Counted from the stretch's first letter, positions 6,943 through 16,553 are shown. The stretch: DNA of 43,122 nucleotides from Dethiobacter sp. (GCA_003605065.1 QZJM01000012.1:1-43122); one strand, 5' to 3'. Made by a program: numbers and translations. Notes: generated from the sequence alone by a model not told the origin.

Positions 6943-9831
6943 TTAATATTTACCATCTTCTTCAAGTATTAACAAAAATTTTTCCACCAGGTCCGGATCA
7001 AACTGTGTACCGGAGCTCTCTTGAATTTCTTTAACAGCTTCTTCTTTACTTTTGGCCGTTCTGTAGGGACGATGGCTTGTAATGGCATCAAAAGCATCAG
7101 CAAGAGATAAAATACGACATTCTATAGGGATTCCCTTTCCTTTAAGACCAAGAGGATAGCCGCTGCCGTCCCATTTCTCATGGTGTCGTAAAATCAGCTC
7201 GGCTACCGTTGACAAATCCGGAGAAGAGGAAGCGATGCGATAACCTATTTCGGAATGCTGCCTCATAATTTCCATCTCTTCGACAGTGAGCGGCCCGGTT
7301 TTAAATAAAATGCTGTCCGGTATCCCTACTTTACCCAGATCGTGGACCCTTGCCAAAAGAGAAAGGTCGGTAAGCTGCCTTGAAGAAAGGGAGAGTTTTT
7401 TGCCAAGCTTTTGACACAGCTCATGTACACGCTGGACATGTCCTTCTGCAATATAATCCTTTTCCGAAAGTGCCGCCAGGAGGGTATTTACAAGCTGGCT
7501 TCTGGTGCTGGCACTGCGGTAAAGTTTATCGCGGTACATCATCTCATCCGCTTTTTTTAAAACATCGTGTAAAGATTGCTGTGAAGCTGCAGCAGTGGCA
7601 ATTCCTATGGAAATGCTTAAGGGAAGCGCCGGATGTTTTCTGTTATAATGTTCTGATAACAGGCGGATACGTTTAACTACAGCCTCTCCACTCTTTTCGT
7701 TACAGCGGGATAAAATTGCCGCAAATTCATCTCCGCCCACCCGGGCTAAAATATCAGAACGGCGAAGACTTTTTTTAAGCACATGCTTGCATTTTTTTAA
7801 AAGTTCATCACCCCGTTTATGACCCATAGTATCGTTAATAAGCTTTAAGCCGTCCAAATCTGCAGAGATAATCGTAATGGGATACTCCCGGCTGTCACTT
7901 AAACGATGCAGCTCTTCCTCAAAAAAGGCTCGATTATAAAGGCCCGTTAACTGGTCATGCAGACTTAAATATTTTAACTTTTCTTCAAATTCCTTTCTTT
8001 CGGTAATGTCCATAAAATTGCCCAGGGTTGCCCTTTTTCCCTTGTACCAGAGAGAAGTAACCGATTCCGTAACCCACTTTATTTTCCCTTCTTTGCTTAC
8101 AATCCTGAATTCATAAGGAGAAGAAAGTTCACCTTTTAACATCTTCACGGCTTTTTCTCTGACCATGTTCTTGTCTTCAGGCACAACAAGGGTTAAAGGG
8201 TTAACGCCGATTAATTCTTCCTGACTGTAACCGGAATATTTCGCAAACTGGGAGTTTACAGATTGAAATTTTCCGTCTATAACAATATACATGCCAATCG
8301 GTGAAAAAATAAAAAGGTTTCTTAAAAATTCCTCCTCCCGTTTACGGTCGCTGATATCACGGACTGTGGCCAGAATAACATCTTTATTAACTAAAGTTAG
8401 CCTGGTAAAAAAGACTTCCACATCAAAAAGCGAGCCATTCCCGGGGCGCCTGGCTTTCCATTCGAAAAACTGGCTTTCACCGGAAATAGCCCTTTTCCAC
8501 AGGTAAGGCAGCTGCTCCAACGGGTTGTCAGGGCTGGAATAATCTTTTTCAAAAGACAACCGGATGGCTTCTTCTTTATCATCCACGCCATACATCTGCA
8601 GCATTTTCTCGTTCACATCAATAATTGCACCATCGGGTTCGTGTATAAAAACAGCATCGTAAACGTTATTAAAAATTACTCTGAGGACATTTTCCGAAGC
8701 TTTTAAGGCCCTTTCTGCCCTTATGCGCTCTGTGGTGTCTTCGTACGTGATAAAATGTTTCCCGTTTTTCATTAAAATAAATCGGAACATTATCTCTTTT
8801 ACAAGGCCATCTTTACAGGTTACATTAAATACCCTTGGCAAACCGTTGTTTTCTCCAAAAGCCTTGATATCTTCCAGCCACGCAGCCAGTACTTTACGGC
8901 GATAATCCGGATCAGGGTAAGCAAGTTCAAACCATTTTTCCCCTGTTGAAACATCTTCCAGCGTGTAGCCGAAAACCTTCGTAAATTGAGGGTTTATATA
9001 CTCATAACTTCCCCGGGTGTCTAATATGGCCAGGGGAAAAGGAGATAATTCCACCATATAGCGAAACCGCTCCTCACTTTCGTTAAGGGCTTCTTCAGCC
9101 CTCTGGCGAGCGGTGATATCCATAGTAATTTTGACTACACCCTCAATACTGCTTTTTTGATTTTTGATCGGATAACCTCGAATAAACCAAACCCTCCCAT
9201 CGGGGAAAGTCATGGTTCCCTCCTGGGGACAGCCGGTTTTTAAAGCCTTTACCACGGGACAGTTATGGCAGGGTTTATTCCTCTGGTGCCATACCTCATA
9301 ACATACGCGCCCTGCTAATTCTGCCGGAGTCAGGCCCACCGATTCCGCTGCTGCCTTATTAGCCCATAAAATCCGGTTTTCTGTGTCCTGGAAAACCAGG
9401 AGCTCCGACATACTGTCAAGGATAGCCGCTTTCTCCCGTTCAGAATCCCGTAATTTTTCTTCAATTTGCCGGCGCACGAGAATACTTTCGATACGATGTC
9501 CAAAGATCGTGTATAGACGCTTATCCCGATCGGAAAGAGTATGCACCTGTTCAAAGTAAACAAATCCTAAATTTCCATTTTCCAGTAAGTATATGAAGCT
9601 ATTATCCTTTCGTTTCTCTATTTGCACCCAAAGCTCTTGTTCTTTTTGAAAACCCCAGTACCCTATACATTTTTGCTTTTCCCCCTGGCGTATAACAAGA
9701 GCTAAGCGGCGAACCCCGAACAGCCTTGTGGACTTTTCTACTACTTCCTGCCCCAGTTCCTCGTCTCGTTCGGGAAAAGATAAAAAAACAATATCGTATA
9801 AAGTTAAAAGTTCAGAAACATCAAAGGACAC
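6943..9831 (-). CDS. Multi-PAS sensor with GGDEF and HD-GYP domains (c-di-GMP turnover)
   Basis: A 962-aa signalling protein. After a GAF-like N-terminal region (about 1-125) come four PAS/PAC units (about 130-250, 250-375, 380-500, 500-620). The first contains a CHNC motif (KPCHNCP) that might bind metal or sense redox. Then come a GGDEF domain (about 625-785) and an HD-GYP domain (about 785-955). The GGDEF has an intact RVGGDEF site and an RxxD inhibitory I-site (RRSD) five residues upstream, so it is predicted to be an active, feedback-controlled diguanylate cyclase. The HD-GYP keeps HDLGK, HHEKWDGSGYP and the later D-A-F-D-A-I region, so it is a predicted c-di-GMP hydrolase. No transmembrane segment is evident. 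The start is GTG, 6 nt after the FIST stop codon, so the two genes are translationally close and probably act together. Which activity dominates cannot be read from sequence. Confidence 0.93.
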   Translation of the reverse strand: MSFDVSELLTLYDIVFLSFPERDEELGQEVVEKSTRLFGVRRLALVIRQGEKQKCIGYWGFQKEQELWVQIEKRKDNSFIYLLENGNLGFVYFEQVHTLSDRDKRLYTIFGHRIESILVRRQIEEKLRDSEREKAAILDSMSELLVFQDTENRILWANKAAAESVGLTPAELAGRVCYEVWHQRNKPCHNCPVVKALKTGCPQEGTMTFPDGRVWFIRGYPIKNQKSSIEGVVKITMDITARQRAEEALNESEERFRYMVELSPFPLAILDTRGSYEYINPQFTKVFGYTLEDVSTGEKWFELAYPDPDYRRKVLAAWLEDIKAFGENNGLPRVFNVTCKDGLVKEIMFRFILMKNGKHFITYEDTTERIRAERALKASENVLRVIFNNVYDAVFIHEPDGAIIDVNEKMLQMYGVDDKEEAIRLSFEKDYSSPDNPLEQLPYLWKRAISGESQFFEWKARRPGNGSLFDVEVFFTRLTLVNKDVILATVRDISDRKREEEFLRNLFIFSPIGMYIVIDGKFQSVNSQFAKYSGYSQEELIGVNPLTLVVPEDKNMVREKAVKMLKGELSSPYEFRIVSKEGKIKWVTESVTSLWYKGKRATLGNFMDITERKEFEEKLKYLSLHDQLTGLYNRAFFEEELHRLSDSREYPITIISADLDGLKLINDTMGHKRGDELLKKCKHVLKKSLRRSDILARVGGDEFAAILSRCNEKSGEAVVKRIRLLSEHYNRKHPALPLSISIGIATAAASQQSLHDVLKKADEMMYRDKLYRSASTRSQLVNTLLAALSEKDYIAEGHVQRVHELCQKLGKKLSLSSRQLTDLSLLARVHDLGKVGIPDSILFKTGPLTVEEMEIMRQHSEIGYRIASSSPDLSTVAELILRHHEKWDGSGYPLGLKGKGIPIECRILSLADAFDAITSHRPYRTAKSKEEAVKEIQESSGTQFDPDLVEKFLLILEEDGKY

Positions 9832-9837
9832 CCACTA

Positions 9838-10965
9838 TCACCCCGCAGTTACTAGTATCGTTTTGTTGTAAAAAAGTGGTGTTCCGGAGATGCTGGCAAC
9901 TTCACCAAATGAAAGCATACCAATCATGGGAACGCCCGCACCGGCGTTCCTGGCCACTGCTGCTATTTCCCGATCAAAATCCTTACCCATTAATAAATAG
10001 CGGGAGACACAATCAAACAACAAAACAAGCTTTGGAGATGTACAGGTTTTAAATGCTTCCCTGGAAACATTTTCTGCGGCAGAAAGCAAACTGTCCACAT
10101 CGCCCTTCATTATTGTTGCTACTGTATTTTGTGGAACTTCGGTAACGAAAATAATGCTGTGATCATCTATAACTTTAAGGGGATCACGAATAAGAAAATC
10201 GGCACCTATACTGGGTATTCCCAGGGGGTGCCTCATGCTGTAATAGTAAAACTCATTTTTATCAATGCTGCCGAGGCAGGACGCATATCTATCAAATGCC
10301 GGAAGACCGTCAAGTTCATAGACCCTTTTTCCTTTGGCCCTGGTAACCATTAAAGGTTGCCCTACCGGTTCCCAGCCATGCCCTATGCTGACATGAAAGT
10401 CTATTCCCTTTACCACTGCTACGGCCAGGGCATCACTGCTGACGCCATGCTCAGTAAATTGAAAGCTTTTACTAAACCTCAAATTATCTCCTGTGCCCCC
10501 ACCAATATAGTTGTAGTCAGGGCCTAAAGCATTATACAACCCCCGTAGGAGAACAGAGATATTGGCAGCCAAACCATCTGGAAATACAAACACCGTTCCG
10601 CAATCCAAGCCGCTCTCCAGCAGCTTTCGCCCTGCTTCCTCACCACTTTCATATGAACAGCACGTAATATTTTCCCGCAGGCACGTTGCCGCTTCGATTT
10701 CTGAACCTCCAATTGTACAAACCCCGACACCTTTGGTGAATACGTTACTACCTACAATAATTCCCGAGGCACAGGCTCCCACAAGTTTGGAATTACCAAT
10801 AATCCTTTTTATGGCATGAAAAACATCTTTTTGTTCATAATTATCAGTACAAAAGAGAAACGTAATTACAGGGTCACCGGAATGTTGAATGGCCTGTTCT
10901 GCCGCCAGGCGCCCTGCAAGTGCCGAATCTTTTTCCTGGCTGTAACCTATGCCAACTAAAATCAA
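9838..10965 (-). CDS. FIST-domain sensory protein (FIST_N plus FIST_C)
   Basis: FIST proteins are predicted small-ligand sensors placed beside signalling enzymes. The N-terminal part contains the glycine-rich VGACASGIIVG segment. A C-terminal region with GAGVPMIGMLSFGE matches FIST_C. The start is placed at TTG 10965 (375 aa) because AGGAGG lies at 10971-10976 with 5-base spacing. The in-frame ATG 63 bases further upstream has no ribosome binding site. The gene is first in an operon with the GGDEF/HD-GYP protein, so the natural reading is that FIST senses a ligand and passes the signal to the c-di-GMP enzyme. The ligand is unknown. Confidence 0.85.
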   Translation of the reverse strand: MILVGIGYSQEKDSALAGRLAAEQAIQHSGDPVITFLFCTDNYEQKDVFHAIKRIIGNSKLVGACASGIIVGSNVFTKGVGVCTIGGSEIEAATCLRENITCCSYESGEEAGRKLLESGLDCGTVFVFPDGLAANISVLLRGLYNALGPDYNYIGGGTGDNLRFSKSFQFTEHGVSSDALAVAVVKGIDFHVSIGHGWEPVGQPLMVTRAKGKRVYELDGLPAFDRYASCLGSIDKNEFYYYSMRHPLGIPSIGADFLIRDPLKVIDDHSIIFVTEVPQNTVATIMKGDVDSLLSAAENVSREAFKTCTSPKLVLLFDCVSRYLLMGKDFDREIAAVARNAGAGVPMIGMLSFGEVASISGTPLFYNKTILVTAG

Positions 10966-11000
10966 AAACACCTCCTGATGATATAAGCGCTTAGATCTGG

Positions 11001-11028
11001 AATATATAATTAATAAGGCTCTTTTCAA
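11001..11028 (-). promoter_or_regulatory. Putative sigma-A promoter of the FIST-GGDEF/HD-GYP operon
   Basis: On the minus strand, TTGAAA (11023-11028) and TATATT (11001-11006) are separated by 16 bp, about 30 bp ahead of the ribosome binding site. Each hexamer matches the consensus in 5 of 6 positions. Confidence 0.5.
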
Positions 11029-11079
11029 ACCTTAATAATAAAAGATGATCCATTTTTTGATTAATATTGCTACATTCTC

Positions 11080-11146
11080 TGCAAATTGACTGTTTCCTGC
11101 AAATTGTATTATATTGTGCAAATTTTTCTTTTATACTGCAGAAATT
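11080..11146. repeat. Iteron-like direct repeats (TGCAAATT) upstream of the FIST operon
   Basis: Three exact TGCAAATT octamers start at 11080, 11098 and 11117; the first two extend to CTGCAAATTG. A degenerate fourth (TGCAGAAATT) starts at 11137. Periods are 18, 19 and 20 bp. They lie about 50-120 bp upstream of the predicted -35 box, where an activator would bind. Confidence 0.55.
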
Positions 11147-11165
11147 ATCATATTATATTTTTTCG

Positions 11166-11197
11166 AAAAAATACGCCCAGGATAATTCCTGAGGCGT
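11166..11197 (-). terminator. Rho-independent terminator after mrp
   Basis: Read on the minus strand, an ACGCC stem closes over an inner TCCT/AGGA pairing with a small internal loop (11173-11197), followed by TATTTTTT. It lies about 85 nt downstream of the Mrp stop codon and separates that unit from the FIST operon. Confidence 0.7.
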
Positions 11198-11282
11198 TAT
11201 TTTATAAATCTCTTATCTAACTTTTTCCTTTTTACAGGGATAGTTTTCTGCATCCCCGTGGCACTCCTTGTTCTTTTCCGGA

Positions 11283-12089
11283 CTAGGAAGAACCGGGGGC
11301 CGTCGCGGATGTTAATGGCCAGGACTGGAGCAATTTCTTAAAAAGGTCACTTTCGTACTGCTCTATGTTTCCGTTATCACAATACTCAGCCAGCCGTTTA
11401 TCAAGAGGAATTTTGCCCAGCAGGGGTATTCCGGTAATTTCCGCTACTTCTTCACCCTTGCTGGGGCCAAAAATCTCCATTTTTTCCCGGCAGTGGGGGC
11501 AAACTAACTCGCTCATATTTTCCACCAGGCCAAGGACGGGAATATTTAACCTTTCAGCCATTTTAAGAGCCTTTTTAACGACCATTACGGCCAGGTCCTG
11601 CGGCGAGCTGACGACTACCAATCCGTCCAGGGGAATTAACTGCATAACGGTGAGAGGAGCATCTGCCGTCCCCGGAGGGAGATCGATAAAAAGAAAATCC
11701 AGCTCTCCCCAGTCTACATCTTTCCAGAATTTCTTAACCATTCCGCCAATTAGCGGCCCTCTCCAGATTACCGGGTCATCTTCGCTGGGAAGCAGCAAAT
11801 TTAAAGACATGATTTTTACACCCAGCAAGCTTTCCACGGGAGAAAACCCCCTGCCCTCCCGGGTTGTCTCCAAGCCAAACATTTTGGGAATACTGGGACC
11901 GGTAATGTCGGCATCCAGAATTCCTGTCTTAAAGCCCTCTCGACGGGCTCCTGCCGCCAAAAGAGCGGTAACCGAAGATTTGCCGACTCCTCCCTTCCCA
12001 CTCGCTACGGCAATAACATGCTTAATTTCAGGACGGGAAATTTTTTCTGGGGCTGGTTTTTTGTTTGTTGCGGGCACGTCTGAATTCAT
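11283..12089 (-). CDS. Mrp/NBP35 (ApbC) family P-loop ATPase, Fe-S carrier type
   Basis: Cytosolic ParA/MinD-like ATPase used to deliver Fe-S clusters. The deviant Walker A motif GKGGVGKSS is at about residues 32-40, the DADITGPSIPKMFG block follows, and FIDLPPGT is the Walker B region. A CPHC pair near residue 190 is the CxxC that bridges an Fe-S cluster in the dimer. Length (268 aa) fits the short bacterial form without the N-terminal DUF59 domain. It is 59 nt downstream of the giant activase-type gene on the same strand and shares its promoter, which suggests a job in loading clusters onto that cysteine-rich protein. That link is inference. Confidence 0.9.
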   Translation of the reverse strand: MNSDVPATNKKPAPEKISRPEIKHVIAVASGKGGVGKSSVTALLAAGARREGFKTGILDADITGPSIPKMFGLETTREGRGFSPVESLLGVKIMSLNLLLPSEDDPVIWRGPLIGGMVKKFWKDVDWGELDFLFIDLPPGTADAPLTVMQLIPLDGLVVVSSPQDLAVMVVKKALKMAERLNIPVLGLVENMSELVCPHCREKMEIFGPSKGEEVAEITGIPLLGKIPLDKRLAEYCDNGNIEQYESDLFKKLLQSWPLTSATAPGSS

Positions 12090-12148
12090 TGGTATCTAGT
12101 TTCCCCTTTCGCAGCTGTTAGAACTTCCGGCCATGACATATTCCGGCA

Positions 12149-15100
12149 CTATCCTTTTTTCAGCCGCTGCTTGGCCTGAAAAACCAGGCTTTGAATAAAT
12201 TCTTCACGGTTGGCGTTTTCCTTACCATCATAGTAGATGGTAACCATGGGAAAACCAAGTTCCTCCCGCATTGCACCCATCTGCGATTCTACCAGGGAAC
12301 CGGGCATACAGGTAAAGGGAGCTACAAAAACAGCACCGTTAACATTAGTATGCCGGGCCAGGGCACAAACCCTCCCTATAGTCATGGGAGGCTCCCCGCC
12401 GTAATGCTCGGAAACATATTTTCTGGAAAAATGCTTTATTTCCTCGGGAGACGGCTCTTCCATACCGTTAAGCAGTCCCCGTGCCGCCCGGGACAATAGT
12501 TTTTCATCCCTGTGCGCCAGGCGGAGAGCAAGACTATATCCCAGTTTTTGGCTGTATCCCTGCCAGTTTTTGTTTAATTCAAAGGCAGCAGAGGCCTCCT
12601 GGTAATTTATATATGTCGTGTAGGAAAATAGCTCTGAAGCCGGGGCCAGTGAAACCTCCCCTCCCTCCTGTTCAATCGTCCTGATAATCTCCTGGTTGCA
12701 CCGGTCATCAAGGCGCACATAAAATTCTCCGCCTAAGAGGATCAGGGGTCTTTTTTCCTGGGAACGGGGCACCCGCGAAAATTCCCGGCAGGCTTCCTTT
12801 AACAGGTTTTCCAGGGGGAGCAGATGTTTTCCCGAAATAAGCTGCAGGAGAGAAAAACGGCAGCTTTGCAAAATGTTAATTAATTTCCCCGAATACTCTT
12901 CAAAGACAGCATCGCTGGTTCCTGCTTCCAATTCATAAGGCCTGGTGGCATAGAGCATTTTATAAAGGATATCCATGGCTACCATTCCATCATAAAGTCC
13001 GGCAATAAAATTAAAACCAAACCTTTTTACCGCATCGGCATATTTAACGGAACAAACCCTGCATTCGCCAAAGCCTGCCCTGTTGATGATCAAAGATTGG
13101 GTGGGAGCATAAAGGCCATAACGGCACGGACCGCAGGCCCAGCCCTGGAAAAAAACAGTCTTCTTCATTTCCGTCATTTGGCCGTTGGAAAAGAGGTACT
13201 CTAAAAAGTCCTGCACGTTCTGGATAAGCGGCAGGCATTCGTCCCCATTTACAAAGCGCCGGGCCAGTACCAGGTCTTTGTCTTTGCTGCGCGGCAGCAT
13301 TTCCGCATCCACGCCGTAATTTCTAAACAGGGCCGCAAAAACCCTGCCGTGATGAGTTGGCTCAGGAATCAGGATTCTTTCCCATTCCGCAACCGTTAAA
13401 TTTTTGGTGCGGGCAGAATAAAAAACAGGCGGGGAAAAGCTCTTTTTGGAACGGCAGGTATTCTTAAAGGCCTCCAGCCTGGTAATCATTCCTGCCGGTG
13501 CCGTATGTTCATCCAGGGTAAGCCTGAGGTAGCTGGTCAAATCTCCCAGGTAATGACGTAACATGGCGTTGGGGCCGCATTTAAAAGGATCCTGGAAAAC
13601 AATATACAGGAGAGGAAGCCCCGTTTTCTCGGATCTCTCGTTTAAGAAATTGACAAAAAAGACCGTGGAAAGCATCTTTTGCAGCTGGATGGGATAAATA
13701 TTATCCATGTGCATAAAGAGCTCATTAAGGCACTTTTGAAATTCTTCCCGGTCATTATCTAAGGCACGATCACTGATTTTTCCCTCAAACCAGCCCCGCA
13801 GGTATTCGAGTATAAAATCCTGTGGTACAGCCATCAGGCCTCTCTGCCGTGCAAAATGAAAGGAGCCTTTGGAGACAAAATCATCGTATACTGTATACGA
13901 CCTGCCCAGGAAAACGGCAGTTACCAGATTTCTGCAGCTTTTAAGCTCTTCCATCACCTTCCGGCTTTCTCCGGCCATGGCGCTCCGAAATCCTTCCTGG
14001 GCCTGGTACCCCGCTTCTACAGCCTTCTGCAGCTTTTCCCTCCTGTAACCGGACCCGAGAATTTTTCTTGCAACCGCTTCCAACTGGGATTTTATTTTTT
14101 CCCGGCCGCCTTTATAATTCAGCTGGGCATAAAGCAGTTTTTCCTCTTCAATGTTGAGAGAGTTAACTACAGTCCCTTTTAAGGTCTGCACCAGGGGGCA
14201 GGTAAAACCCCGGGGCCAGTCACGCGCCCAGGGAAGAGGCTCCATGTCCACAACATCCGGAACAAAGATAAAATCCGGCTCCATTTCCAGGAGTTCCTGG
14301 TAATGCCCTACAAGGACCTCCATGGGATAACACATCTCCGATTCAAGTTTCCTTTTTCCTTTTTCCAGGGTATGCTCGGAAGTTTTAGAGGAGAGAACCA
14401 GTTGTACTCCCAGTTCTCTGAAAAAAGCCGCCCAAAAGGGATAAAGTTCAAAAAACATCCCGCTCCGGGAAAGGCCCACACGGGGTCCCCCGCTCGAAGG
14501 CTCCCCGGCATAACTGAAAAAGAGCTCATTCCTGCGGGCAATATAATCAGGCAGGTCATAATCCTTTAGCTTTTTATCTACTCCGGAATAACGGCCGCAG
14601 CGATCTCCGTACAGGAAATTGCTCCCGTCGGTAAATTTTATGACATCCAACGTGCAGTTTTGTTCGTGCTCGCAGTCGGCCTGGCATTTACGCTTGCTTA
14701 CCGTAAAGTCATGTAAATTTTGCAGGCTGCGGAAAGAAAAATCCCTTTTTTGCCCCGACTCATAAAACATTTTGGCAATAAAGGCACTTCCAAAAGCCCC
14801 GGAAAGCTCCGGATAAGGAGGAACGGTAATCTCCCTGTCACACTCAGCAGCAAAGGCACTGGCCAAGGCATGATTCTTCGCCGTTGCCCCTGTAAAGATA
14901 ATTTTCCCCTCCAGGGGCCTGTTTTCCACTGTTTTGCTGATATAATTCCGGGCGGAAGAATAAGCCAGGCTGGCCAACTGGGAGGGCAGGGGCAGCCCCC
15001 GGGAAGCAGCGGAAACCAGTGCCGTCTGGGAAAGAAGAGTGCAGGTATCACCCAGGTCAATAGCATATGCGGCTTCAAAAGACCTCCTGGAAAACTCTTC

Positions 15101-16483
15101 CTTGATCTGCACACCCAAAAGCCCGGCTAAATTTTCCAGAAAAGTCCCTGTACCGGCGGCACAGACGGGATTCATATTATAATCGTACAGGATGCCGTTT
15201 TTTAACTGCAGAAATTTGGAGTCCTCTCCACCAATTTCAATAATAGAAAGGATACCTTCTTCGCCACAGAGATACTTTACACCCTCGGCCTGGCAGGTTA
15301 TTTCATCTACAGCGTACTCCGCGTTTAAAATTTTTTGAGAAAGAAAACGCCCGGAACCTGTAGTACAGGCGACAATAGGGACCCCCTGCAGCAGATCACC
15401 ATATTGCTGATCTACTTCCTTCATCAGTTCCAAAACCTGCAGGGCAGGCCGGCCCGCCGTAGGAAGATAAATACCCCCGATAAACTTTCCCCGGGCATCC
15501 AAAAGGGCACACTTGGTTGAAACAGAACCGCAGTCAACTCCCAGGTAAACAGCAGAGAGGTCATAGTCTTTTTGTAAGGGAGGAAAATCCAGGTACTTTA
15601 CCCTTCCCGGGTCCAGAGGAGGCAAAGGGTTTTCAGGCACATAACGCTCTTTTAAAAGGCGGTCCAGGTTCAAGGCCCTGGTGTCTATCCGGTCCCGCCC
15701 CTGCGCCGCTCCCAGGGCATTTATATATTCGTGATCAGGGGGGATAACTACTTCTACGGAGTGCTCCCGGCAATACTCCCCTATATATTTCAGGACAGCT
15801 TTATTGTTGGCAACGCCTCCCACGGCGATCAAAGCTGCCCGGTTCTCAATCCTGTTCTGGGCCACACTTGTGATGACCATATCCGCCAGGGCCCTGGCCA
15901 TGCCGGCAGAGACAGAATTCTGTGTGGCGCCCTCGTTTATAGCATGGGTCATGTCCGATTTGGCAAATACTGCGCAGCGTCCCGAAATTTTAACTGCTGT
16001 CTCCGCTTCCAGGGCAATCTCAGCCAGTTCCTGGTCGTTATAACCCATCCTGGTAGCCTGCTGGTACCAGAAAGATCCGCTGCCTGCAGCGCACTGGCCA
16101 TTGCGGTTGAAAAAGACCACTGTTCCCCCCGGCCCAATCTCCAGGTAATACATATTTTCATGCCCCAGGGAAAGAACGGCATAATTTTCTAATTCCTCGA
16201 AATTAAGGCCGGCCTGAAGCGCCTCTATCTCCAGAAGAGGTTTTACACCTACCTCCCTGGCGATCAGATAAGCATTGGCACCTGTCAGTCCGCCATAGAC
16301 TGTATCTTCATCCCTGCCTTCCAAAAGGTAAAATAGGCATTTCTGGGCGGCTTCAACGGGGCTGCCTGCTGTCGGCACCGTAACTCTTTTAACCTGTTCT
16401 CCGTCCAGCAGGATCCCTTTTACAGCAAAAGTGCCCAGATCCAAACCCAGCCTGGGCAGCCTGTTGTCTTCGCTGCTGCTCAC
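12149..16483 (-). CDS. Giant 2-hydroxyacyl-CoA dehydratase activase / HgdB-like fusion protein
   Basis: A 1444-aa BadF/BcrA/HgdC-type protein. Two ASKHA ATPase domains occur in tandem (about 10-265 and 312-575). Each has the phosphate-binding start (LGLDLGT, LGVDCGS) and the cysteine pair that ligates the [4Fe-4S] cluster in HgdC: Cys131 in CAAGSGSF with Cys170, and Cys441 in CAAGTGTF with Cys481. The remainder (about 650-1444) resembles DUF2229 followed by an HgdB-like dehydratase D-component region with cysteine motifs near residues 966 (CGPN), 1115 (ACGPCRYG) and 1390 (TCMPGS). Known family members use ATP hydrolysis to push a low-potential electron from ferredoxin onto an iron-sulfur acceptor. 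Here donor and acceptor modules appear fused. The substrate is unknown and a dehydratase alpha/beta pair is absent nearby, so an alternative double-cubane-type reductase role is possible. GTG start with GAGGTGAT upstream; Mrp follows. Confidence 0.85.
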   Translation of the reverse strand: MSSSEDNRLPRLGLDLGTFAVKGILLDGEQVKRVTVPTAGSPVEAAQKCLFYLLEGRDEDTVYGGLTGANAYLIAREVGVKPLLEIEALQAGLNFEELENYAVLSLGHENMYYLEIGPGGTVVFFNRNGQCAAGSGSFWYQQATRMGYNDQELAEIALEAETAVKISGRCAVFAKSDMTHAINEGATQNSVSAGMARALADMVITSVAQNRIENRAALIAVGGVANNKAVLKYIGEYCREHSVEVVIPPDHEYINALGAAQGRDRIDTRALNLDRLLKERYVPENPLPPLDPGRVKYLDFPPLQKDYDLSAVYLGVDCGSVSTKCALLDARGKFIGGIYLPTAGRPALQVLELMKEVDQQYGDLLQGVPIVACTTGSGRFLSQKILNAEYAVDEITCQAEGVKYLCGEEGILSIIEIGGEDSKFLQLKNGILYDYNMNPVCAAGTGTFLENLAGLLGVQIKEEFSRRSFEAAYAIDLGDTCTLLSQTALVSAASRGLPLPSQLASLAYSSARNYISKTVENRPLEGKIIFTGATAKNHALASAFAAECDREITVPPYPELSGAFGSAFIAKMFYESGQKRDFSFRSLQNLHDFTVSKRKCQADCEHEQNCTLDVIKFTDGSNFLYGDRCGRYSGVDKKLKDYDLPDYIARRNELFFSYAGEPSSGGPRVGLSRSGMFFELYPFWAAFFRELGVQLVLSSKTSEHTLEKGKRKLESEMCYPMEVLVGHYQELLEMEPDFIFVPDVVDMEPLPWARDWPRGFTCPLVQTLKGTVVNSLNIEEEKLLYAQLNYKGGREKIKSQLEAVARKILGSGYRREKLQKAVEAGYQAQEGFRSAMAGESRKVMEELKSCRNLVTAVFLGRSYTVYDDFVSKGSFHFARQRGLMAVPQDFILEYLRGWFEGKISDRALDNDREEFQKCLNELFMHMDNIYPIQLQKMLSTVFFVNFLNERSEKTGLPLLYIVFQDPFKCGPNAMLRHYLGDLTSYLRLTLDEHTAPAGMITRLEAFKNTCRSKKSFSPPVFYSARTKNLTVAEWERILIPEPTHHGRVFAALFRNYGVDAEMLPRSKDKDLVLARRFVNGDECLPLIQNVQDFLEYLFSNGQMTEMKKTVFFQGWACGPCRYGLYAPTQSLIINRAGFGECRVCSVKYADAVKRFGFNFIAGLYDGMVAMDILYKMLYATRPYELEAGTSDAVFEEYSGKLINILQSCRFSLLQLISGKHLLPLENLLKEACREFSRVPRSQEKRPLILLGGEFYVRLDDRCNQEIIRTIEQEGGEVSLAPASELFSYTTYINYQEASAAFELNKNWQGYSQKLGYSLALRLAHRDEKLLSRAARGLLNGMEEPSPEEIKHFSRKYVSEHYGGEPPMTIGRVCALARHTNVNGAVFVAPFTCMPGSLVESQMGAMREELGFPMVTIYYDGKENANREEFIQSLVFQAKQRLKKG

Positions 16484-16523
16484 GACGATATCACCTCGTT
16501 ATACCTTTCAGTTAATCATTTCC

Positions 16524-16553
16524 TTTATACCCTCTATTAGACACAAGTGTCAA
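16524..16553 (-). promoter_or_regulatory. Sigma-A promoter of the activase-mrp operon
   Basis: A perfect TTGACA (-35, 16548-16553) and TATAAA (-10, 16524-16529) are 18 bp apart on the minus strand, about 40 bp before the GTG start. An inverted repeat GACAC-2-GTGTC overlaps the -35 box and could be an operator. Confidence 0.75.

Noticed and set aside
11365-12099. A 244-codon open frame on the plus strand
   Set aside because: It is antisense to the Mrp ATPase and has no recognisable domain or ribosome binding site.
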